A stretch of 12,603 nucleotides of DNA from Pirellulaceae bacterium (GTDB taxonomy: Bacteria; Planctomycetota; Planctomycetia; Pirellulales; Pirellulaceae): positions 1 through 12,603 of the forward strand of contig JADLDX010001047.1 of the NCBI GenBank assembly GCA_020846515.1, in the 5' to 3' direction. The notes beneath the pieces are model-generated. The model was not told where the DNA came from and did no database searches. It was given only the letters and a program-made list of their open reading frames with translations. Shown here piece by piece: positions 7,604-12,603 of this stretch (the stretch's first letter is position 1; the number at the start of each line of letters is the position of its first letter). Made by a program: the position numbers and the translations under genes.

Positions 7604-8463
7604 TCGATTTGACAAACCAAGTGGCTTTAGTCACTGGTGGTTCGCGCGGCATCGGTCGCGCCGTCGCACTGCGGTTGGCTCAGGCAGGCGCGGATGTGAT
7701 CGTCAACTACGTGACCAGTCAATCTGCCGCCAAGGAAGTCGCGGACCAGATTGCGGCACTCGGACGGCGAACGGCGACGATTAAAGCCGATGTCAGCGAA
7801 CCGGAAGATATCGCCAGCATGCTTGAATTTGTTGGAAATAGCTTTGGTAAGTTGGATATCTTGGTCAGTAACGCTGCCTCAGGCGGCTTTCGAAGCTTGA
7901 TGTCGGCCACCCCTCGTCACTTCGACGCTACAATGAAGACCAACGTGCAAGCGCTCATGCTGCTGACTCAAGCCGCCTTGCCGCTCATGCAACAAGACAG
8001 CCAAACCCCAAGTAATCACACCCCAAACAATCAAACATCAGGTAGCCAAGCATCAGGTAGCCAAACCTCGGGTAGCTCGCCGTCCAGTGGTCGGCCGGCC
8101 GCTCGACGCAAGATCATTGCCATGTCCAGTCATGGATCGCATCGCGCTTTACCCGCTTATGGTTTGATCGGAGCATCCAAAGCGGCTCTGGAGAGTTTGG
8201 CACGACACCTGGCGTATGAATTGGGCAATCAAGGTATCAATGTGAATGTTGTTCTGGCCGGATTAGTGGCCAGCGATTCAACGCGTAATTTTCCTGAGAG
8301 CCAACGTATTTTCGATGCCATCGCCCAACGACGGTTGGTTAGTGGTCGCGAATTGTTGGCGGAAGACGTCGCCAATGCTGTGTTGTATCTGGCAAGTCCG
8401 CTAAGCGATTTGGTTCAGGGACAAGTGTTGACGATCGACGGCGGCGAGGCACTGCATGGCTGA
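7600..8463 (+). CDS. SDR-family oxidoreductase, FabL-type enoyl-ACP reductase-like
   Basis: A 287-residue short-chain dehydrogenase/reductase. The N-terminal cofactor motif is TGGSRGIG, followed by a SNAAS motif. The active site reads YGLIGASKAAL: Tyr187 and Lys194 are separated by six residues, as in enoyl-ACP reductases of the FabL/FabI group, rather than by the three of ordinary FabG ketoreductases. The preceding SSHGSHRALPAY and the C-terminal GQVLTIDGGEALHG also resemble Bacillus FabL from memory. It probably reduces the enoyl-thioester made by the KR and DH of the synthase, which has no enoyl reductase of its own. The frame stays open upstream to about 7411, but the ATG at 7600 overlaps the Rieske stop (ATGA), has AAGG nine bases upstream, and puts the nucleotide-binding strand at the normal distance. 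An insert of about 30 Ser/Thr/Gln/Gly-rich residues precedes the active-site strand. A plain SDR acting on another substrate is the alternative. Confidence 0.85.
   Translation: MIDLTNQVALVTGGSRGIGRAVALRLAQAGADVIVNYVTSQSAAKEVADQIAALGRRTATIKADVSEPEDIASMLEFVGNSFGKLDILVSNAASGGFRSLMSATPRHFDATMKTNVQALMLLTQAALPLMQQDSQTPSNHTPNNQTSGSQASGSQTSGSSPSSGRPAARRKIIAMSSHGSHRALPAYGLIGASKAALESLARHLAYELGNQGINVNVVLAGLVASDSTRNFPESQRIFDAIAQRRLVSGRELLAEDVANAVLYLASPLSDLVQGQVLTIDGGEALHG
8002..8076 (+). repeat. 15-bp tandem repeat, 5 copies, inside the SDR/FabL-like gene
   Basis: Five 15-base units at 8002, 8017, 8032, 8047 and 8062 encode QTPSN, HTPNN, QTSGS, QASGS and QTSGS (residues 135-159). The last three share about 12 of 15 bases. 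The array sits in the surface region between the LPLMQQ helix and the IIAMSS strand, where FabL and FabG proteins have only a short turn. It is in frame and leaves the catalytic residues intact. Confidence 0.85.
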
Positions 8464-9937
8464 TCGAGTCGTAAACGATATACCTGCCGTTGCTTTTACG
8501 CAAAACGATGTTAGTCCACGCAATCGCGTTGATGATACCGTTCCGGCCGGTTTGTTTCCGCTCGTGTTGACGCCCTTTGAACAGTACTTGATGCTGGACG
8601 ATTCACCTCAGCATCCCATGACGGCCTTCATGCAGGTTACGCTCGCAACACCTCTGAATGTCGAGTTCCTCGAAGAGGCTGTCTATCGCGCCTGTGTCCG
8701 CAATCCTTTATATGCCTCGCGAGTCACGCAGGCCACCAAGGCTTGGCAATGGCACTATGATGCAGCCTTTCGACCCAAGATCCGCTCGATCGAGTTGGAA
8801 CCGCCCGTAGTCGATGGCTTCATCGTGCCCATTGACCTGACCCAAGAGCCGGGCATTCGAGTCTGGTATCATCGCCAGGCGGACGATACCTGGCGGCTGC
8901 TGTTCCAGTTTCATCATGCCTGCGCCGATGGCATTGGCATGCGTCGCTTTGTGATCGATACATTGATCTGTTACGCGCGCTTCTGCATACCCGAAGATGA
9001 TCCACTGCAAGCGAACTTACGGCTCGATCGCCTGGATCATGCCAGATTGCTCGAGCGTGGTTCGATCAACCACTTGGTCGATACGCCGGCAGCGGTTCCG
9101 CTAACGCTCAAACAACGTTTATGGAACACCTATTACTTTCTATTTCTGCCGCCAGCACCGTTGCGTGGCACGCTGCGTCCAACGCCAAATCGACTGCGGG
9201 CAACTAGTCTGCGGTCTGTGCCGCCGGACCAGCCCACCTTGGTGAAGACTCTCAGCCTGGAAGAATCGACGGCGATTCTAGAACGCGCTCGATTGGCCGA
9301 AGTCGGCTTGAATGATCTAGGGCTGGCCCTCCTGTTTCACCAATGTCGACTGTGGCACGAACAACATAGTACGCGTGGGACCAACCGCCGCATTCGATTG
9401 TTGATGCCCTACGACATTCGTACCAAAGAGGATCTGCGATTATCGGCCGCCAATCGCTTGAGTTATGCGTTTCTCGGAAGAAAGCATCGCGAGTGTCATG
9501 ATTGGCCGAAACTGCTGGCCAGCGTGCAAGCTGAAACTCAGCAAATCAAAGACACTCGCGTTTACGTAGATTTTCTACAAGGTCTGTCGATGTGTCAGCG
9601 CCGCCCACGCCTGTTTCGATGGGTGCTTGGCCGTATGCGGCATGTGGCTACTGCGGTGTTCACTTACGGTGGCGATGCCAACCGAGGTGTGACTCGCGTA
9701 TTTGCCACTCAAGAATGTGGGGCCCTGCGCGTTGGCGATGCTTTGATGCTGGATGGTGCCGCCGCGCCGCCCGTACGCCTCAATACGAACATCGCGATCG
9801 GGTTCTGCATCAGCCGAGATCGCATCTCCATGTCGCTCAGTTGGAGTCGACATGCACTATCGATCGAAGAAGCCCAATTGTTCTTCGATTCCTATTTGAC
9901 GTCATGGAAGAACTGGGCACAGAATAACCGTCCCTGA
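8456..9937 (+). CDS. Condensation/WS-DGAT-like acyltransferase (HHxxxDG)
   Basis: A 493-residue protein of the CoA-dependent acyltransferase superfamily, which includes NRPS condensation domains, wax-ester synthases and PapA-type acyltransferases. The signature HHACADG gives His153, the catalytic His154, Asp158 and Gly159, at the usual depth after an N-terminal half that opens with LTPFEQYLMLDD. The C-terminal half has NDLGLALLFHQCRLW and ends in a beta-rich NIAIGFCISRDRISMSLSW section typical of the fold. A full DFGWG motif is not seen. Its ATG lies inside the end of the SDR gene (8-base overlap) with GAGG six bases upstream, so the two are probably translationally coupled. As the last gene of the operon, and with no thioesterase in the synthase, it may release the chain by transferring it to an alcohol, amine or glycolipid acceptor. 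The superfamily is clear; donor and acceptor are unknown. Confidence 0.85.
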   Translation: MADRVVNDIPAVAFTQNDVSPRNRVDDTVPAGLFPLVLTPFEQYLMLDDSPQHPMTAFMQVTLATPLNVEFLEEAVYRACVRNPLYASRVTQATKAWQWHYDAAFRPKIRSIELEPPVVDGFIVPIDLTQEPGIRVWYHRQADDTWRLLFQFHHACADGIGMRRFVIDTLICYARFCIPEDDPLQANLRLDRLDHARLLERGSINHLVDTPAAVPLTLKQRLWNTYYFLFLPPAPLRGTLRPTPNRLRATSLRSVPPDQPTLVKTLSLEESTAILERARLAEVGLNDLGLALLFHQCRLWHEQHSTRGTNRRIRLLMPYDIRTKEDLRLSAANRLSYAFLGRKHRECHDWPKLLASVQAETQQIKDTRVYVDFLQGLSMCQRRPRLFRWVLGRMRHVATAVFTYGGDANRGVTRVFATQECGALRVGDALMLDGAAAPPVRLNTNIAIGFCISRDRISMSLSWSRHALSIEEAQLFFDSYLTSWKNWAQNNRP

Positions 9938-9947
9938 CGTGGACGGT
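9927..9947. terminator. Possible terminator hairpin at the convergent operon junction
   Basis: ACCGTCC (9927-9933) and GGACGGT (9941-9947) form a perfect 7-base-pair stem with a 7-base loop that contains the stop codon of the acyltransferase gene. There is no U-run on the + side. On the - strand the stem is followed by TTATTCT, a modest U-rich stretch, so it would better serve the secretion operon. Its small size and the overlap with coding sequence make this tentative. Confidence 0.4.
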
Positions 9948-9974
9948 GTAAGTCGACGTCGTTCGAGTGGGCGT

Positions 9975-10424
9975 TCATTTGACCAGGTACGTTTGATCGC
10001 CATGGTCTATCACCACACTGCTGGCCGTAAAGTCGATTACGCGAAAGGTTTGTCCGTCGATGGATATACCATTGCGCGAATCGGCGAGTTTGTCCCGGCG
10101 CAAGGGAACGAAATATCTTCTCTCACCCAACTCAACGATAGCACTGCCATGGTCGATATCGCTTAATACGATGGCCCTCAGTCGCAAACTAGCCATAGCG
10201 TTAGAACCAGAAGACTTAGCATTCGACGATTTAGTATTCGAAGGCTGAGCATCTGAAGACTTAGGATCTGGTGCCGCGACAGTTGGCACAGTGTTGGCCA
10301 GCAATTGCTTGATCGCTGGGCTGGGCACGGTTGGATCATGAACGACGCTGGTTGGCTGAGGCTCCTGCCCTAAGCTGACGCAGGTGAACAGCAACCAGGT
10401 CAGACTGGTCATGCGGATCTTCAT
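9975..10424 (-). CDS. Small exported GspC/PilP-like protein of the secretion/pilus operon
   Basis: A 149-residue protein with an N-terminal hydrophobic segment (about residues 6-19, SLTWLLFTCVSLG) that should act as signal peptide or membrane anchor. There is no good lipobox, because Thr precedes the Cys. A short DPTVPSPAIKQLL segment and a Ser/Lys/Asn repeat linker follow. The C-terminal 70 residues (LRLRAIVLSD, RRYFVPLRRDKL, FRVIDFTASSVVI) look like the small beta domain of GspC/PilP proteins, which link the inner-membrane platform to the outer-membrane channel. The start is well supported: GGAGG lies nine bases before the ATG, and that ATG overlaps the gspF stop (ATGA). GspC normally has a clear transmembrane segment and is longer, so this is a minimal or divergent version. 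The assignment rests on domain shape and operon position; the exact family name is uncertain. Confidence 0.65.
   Translation of the reverse strand: MKIRMTSLTWLLFTCVSLGQEPQPTSVVHDPTVPSPAIKQLLANTVPTVAAPDPKSSDAQPSNTKSSNAKSSGSNAMASLRLRAIVLSDIDHGSAIVELGERRYFVPLRRDKLADSRNGISIDGQTFRVIDFTASSVVIDHGDQTYLVK
10210..10269 (-). repeat. 15-bp tandem repeat, 4 copies, in the GspC/PilP-like gene
   Basis: Four 15-base units on the + strand start at 10210, 10225, 10240 and 10255 (for example gaagacttagcattc and gaagacttaggatct). Read on the coding strand they give DPKSS, DAQPS, NTKSS and NAKSS, the flexible linker between the membrane-proximal part and the C-terminal beta domain. Confidence 0.8.
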
Positions 10425-11719
10425 CGAATATTGCCTCCAGCGCTCATCAGCGCCATAAAGAAAGCCATGTAGACGTAACCAACAATGCCACCGGCCACCA
10501 CAATAATGGCTGGTTCGATCAGCAAGCTCAGTCGTTTGACTTTGGCTTGCAGTTCACTCTCGCAGAAACTGGCGACTTCTTCGAGCGACGTTTCAAGCTG
10601 GCCTGTGCGCTCAGCGACGTCCAGCATACTAGAGAGCATGGGCACGTAGCCGGGTTGAGTGGCCAATGCGTCCGTCAGGCCTTCCCCGCGGAGGACCGCC
10701 TCGCGGGCTCCTTCAACATATTTAGCCAACTGTTGATTGCCCTGCAGCCGCTGCGCGATCGTCAACGATTCCACCAGTTTAAGACCGCTGCGGACCATGA
10801 CCGCTAGCGAACTGGCCAAGGTCGCGGTGCCGGACAACCTGAGGATGCTGCCGATCATAGGCAATTGCAACAGCAGGCGATCGATCACCAGTCGAGCCGG
10901 CGGCCACTGGGTGAGGACGATCAGGCCACCCAAGAGTGATACAACCACCACCAGTAACGTTTGACCGTATGTTTGTAGCCACAGTGAAAGATCGACCAAT
11001 GACTGAGTCATGGCAGGCAACTTGCGTCCCATGGCCTCGAGAAACTTCTGCAATTGAGGGATAACGGCGAAGATCAAGTAGAAGGCGATACAGACCGCGG
11101 CTGTAGCGACGACCGCAGGATAAGCCAAGGCGACGCGTACGGTATTGATGGAACTGCGCCGCTGCGCCAGGTGATGGGCCGCTTGCTCCAGCACATGGCT
11201 AAGATTGCCAGATGCTTCGCCTACGCCGACCAACTGCACGGCGATCTGTGGGAATACATTGGTACACGCCAATGCATCGCTCAGCGAATTGCCGGCATGT
11301 ACTGATTCAATGACTTGCTGTAGATGATATTTCAAGGCCGCCGACGAGCTTTGGTGGGCAACGGCGTGTAACGCGCTAATCAGATCCAGGCCACTGCGCA
11401 GCATCATCGCTAATTGACGCAAGGCGGTTTCGATGGCACGCTGGCTCGGCCGCAGCCAGCGCGACAACTGCAGCGACTGTGGATTGGCAACACGTTTTGT
11501 GTAGTTCGCCGAAGGGCTGATCGCCTGTTCATTCGGCGAACTCTGGAGGAACTTCGATCGTGTCGGAGCTTGCCATGAACGCTCTTGAATGGAAAAGCTG
11601 ATCAACGACAAACCAGACCTTTGCAGCATGCCCCGCAATGTTTCCGGTGAATCCGCCGTTTGAGTACCGCGGGCGATTGATCCCGTTTGATTGCGAGCGA
11701 TATACGAAAATTGTTTCAT
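10421..11719 (-). CDS. gspF: Type II secretion / type IV pilus inner-membrane platform protein
   Basis: A 432-residue GspF/PilC-family protein, the polytopic inner-membrane platform that couples the assembly ATPase to pseudopilin or pilin assembly. The N-terminus MKQFSYIARNQTGSIARG is typical of the family. Two T2SSF repeats lie at about 98-221 and 300-423; both contain the family motif around MLRSGL/MVRSGL, and each has a conserved VGEASG or VAERTG element. Three hydrophobic segments, about 196-221, 253-272 and 399-424, give the expected topology. A Ser/Gln-rich insert at about 45-85 lengthens the linker after the N-terminal domain. The start lies 5 bases after the gspE stop, and the stop overlaps the next gene by 4 bases, so the three form one operon. 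Whether the machine is a secretion system or a pilus cannot be settled without the pilin and secretin genes. Confidence 0.93.
   Translation of the reverse strand: MKQFSYIARNQTGSIARGTQTADSPETLRGMLQRSGLSLISFSIQERSWQAPTRSKFLQSSPNEQAISPSANYTKRVANPQSLQLSRWLRPSQRAIETALRQLAMMLRSGLDLISALHAVAHQSSSAALKYHLQQVIESVHAGNSLSDALACTNVFPQIAVQLVGVGEASGNLSHVLEQAAHHLAQRRSSINTVRVALAYPAVVATAAVCIAFYLIFAVIPQLQKFLEAMGRKLPAMTQSLVDLSLWLQTYGQTLLVVVVSLLGGLIVLTQWPPARLVIDRLLLQLPMIGSILRLSGTATLASSLAVMVRSGLKLVESLTIAQRLQGNQQLAKYVEGAREAVLRGEGLTDALATQPGYVPMLSSMLDVAERTGQLETSLEEVASFCESELQAKVKRLSLLIEPAIIVVAGGIVGYVYMAFFMALMSAGGNIR
10434..10438 (-). promoter_or_regulatory. Strong Shine-Dalgarno (GGAGG) of the GspC/PilP-like gene
   Basis: GGAGG on the - strand ends nine bases before the ATG at 10424 and lies inside the last codons of gspF. 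It supports that start and suggests independent as well as coupled translation. Confidence 0.75.
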
Positions 11720-11724
11720 GATGG

Positions 11725-12603
11725 TTACCAGTTGACTACCGCGCTGGTGACTTCCGAAACAGTGGTCGTACCATCGAGCAACTTGGCGATACCGTCATCC
11801 AAGAGAGAGAAAAGCTGTCGCTCGCGCGCATATCTTTGCAAGGCCTCTTCATTGGCCCCATCGGCGATGACATGCGCTAACTCTTCGCTGCCAGGCAATA
11901 GTTCGAACAAGCCGATTCGTCCCACATAGCCACGTCCCGCGCAAACGATACACCCTGTGGGCTCATAGACAGTTCGACCGACCAGGTCGGTGCGATAGTT
12001 GTCAGTAAGCGACAGCATCAAGACTTCCGCCTCGGTTAAGCTCCTCGGTGACCGGCAATGAGGACACAGGCGACGCACGAGTCGTTGAGCTACGGACCTG
12101 CGTACGGTAGCTGCCACCAGAAATGGTTCGACTCCCATGTCGATCAATCGCGTGACGACACCTGCGGCAGTGTTGGTGTGCAGCGTGCTGAAAACCAAAT
12201 GACCGGTCAATGAGGCTTTAACGGCGATACTAGCCGTCTCGGCATCACGAATTTCTCCGATCATGACGACGTCCGGGTCATGACGCAGCAGACTACGTAG
12301 CGCTTTTGAAAAATTGACTTTGTCCGCGCTATCAATCTCGACCTGCGACGCGCCCACGATCTCATATTCAACAGGATCTTCGATCGTGATGACATTCCCG
12401 CCGCGCGTTCGAAGCAGTTGTTCGATGGCGACGTAAAGGGTGGTCGATTTGCCACTGCCAGTTGGTCCGGTCAACAATACTAATCCATGTGGCCGTGAGG
12501 TGGCTTGTTGAAACGCCTGGAGATCATCTTCGCGCATCCCCAGGCCAGAGAGCGACATGTTCTCGGAGTGGGAACCAAGTAGACGCAAGGTCATGCGTTC
12601 GCC
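11725..12603 (-). CDS. gspE: Type II secretion / type IV pilus assembly ATPase, C-terminal part
   Basis: The C-terminal ATPase part of a GspE/PilB-family secretion NTPase, which powers pseudopilus or pilus assembly from the cytoplasmic side of the membrane. Counting the internal Met at 12594 as 1, Walker A GPTGSGKST is at 43-51. The Asp box VITIEDPVEYE, Walker B MIGEIRDAETA and His box STLHTN follow in the usual order. The zinc-binding tetracysteine is complete as CPHC and CIVC, followed by GRGYVGRIGLFELL. The frame is open to the window edge and reads Gly-Glu-Arg before that Met, matching the normal 'GER..LRLL' sequence, so the Met at 12594 is internal and the N-terminal domain lies outside. 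The tetracysteine fits GspE and PilB and argues against the retraction ATPase PilT. The stop is 5 bases before gspF. Confidence 0.94.
   Translation of the reverse strand, partial: GERMTLRLLGSHSENMSLSGLGMREDDLQAFQQATSRPHGLVLLTGPTGSGKSTTLYVAIEQLLRTRGGNVITIEDPVEYEIVGASQVEIDSADKVNFSKALRSLLRHDPDVVMIGEIRDAETASIAVKASLTGHLVFSTLHTNTAAGVVTRLIDMGVEPFLVAATVRRSVAQRLVRRLCPHCRSPRSLTEAEVLMLSLTDNYRTDLVGRTVYEPTGCIVCAGRGYVGRIGLFELLPGSEELAHVIADGANEEALQRYARERQLFSLLDDGIAKLLDGTTTVSEVTSAVVNW

Noticed and set aside
9939-10166. 75-codon + strand open frame after the acyltransferase
   Set aside because: It runs antisense to the GspC/PilP-like gene, which has a strong ribosome site, a signal peptide and operon overlap. 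The + frame has no ribosome site or motif.
12592-12594. ATG as start of the secretion ATPase
   Set aside because: The frame continues to the window edge as Gly-Glu-Arg, matching the conserved sequence before this Met, and the protein would lack its whole N-terminal domain.

Overview
The window looks like a chromosomal piece of a Planctomycetota genome, probably Pirellula/Rhodopirellula-like. This is an inference from the style of the giant Pfa/Hgl-like lipid synthase, its Ser/Pro/Ala/Gln-rich linkers, the small 'DPTVPSP' secretion protein and the moderate GC content; no marker gene is present. It holds two convergent operons with almost no non-coding DNA, and both run off the window.

Left operon (+ strand, 1-9937). 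The 3' part of a type I iterative polyketide/fatty-acid megasynthase comes first. Its ketosynthase must lie upstream. In the window it has an acyltransferase domain, two carrier domains, a middle domain that may be a degenerate C45 (Ntn-hydrolase-like) module, a split ketoreductase and a C-terminal double-hotdog dehydratase. Three genes follow, each overlapping the one before by 4-8 bases: a Rieske non-heme-iron oxygenase, an SDR with the Tyr-x6-Lys signature of FabL-type enoyl-ACP reductases, and a condensation-type (HHxxxDG) acyltransferase.

Together these look like one pathway. The megasynthase would extend and beta-process a chain, the FabL-like protein would supply the enoyl reduction the synthase lacks, the Rieske enzyme would oxidise the product, and the acyltransferase would move it onto an acceptor. 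No thioesterase domain is visible, so the acyltransferase is a reasonable candidate for release. The product is unknown; this is the best candidate here for an undescribed system (a secondary lipid or lipid ester).

Right operon (- strand, 12603-9975). It encodes a GspE/PilB-type assembly ATPase (N-terminus outside the window), a GspF/PilC-type inner-membrane platform protein and a small secreted or membrane-anchored GspC/PilP-like protein. It is a type II secretion or type IV pilus-like module and probably unrelated to the lipid operon. The operons meet tail to tail across 37 bases, with a small hairpin at the junction.

An unusual shared property is that several linkers carry in-frame 15- or 18-base tandem repeats. 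They occur in the megasynthase (three sites), inside the catalytic SDR fold, and in the GspC-like protein. No tRNA, rRNA, CRISPR array, insertion sequence or phage gene was seen.
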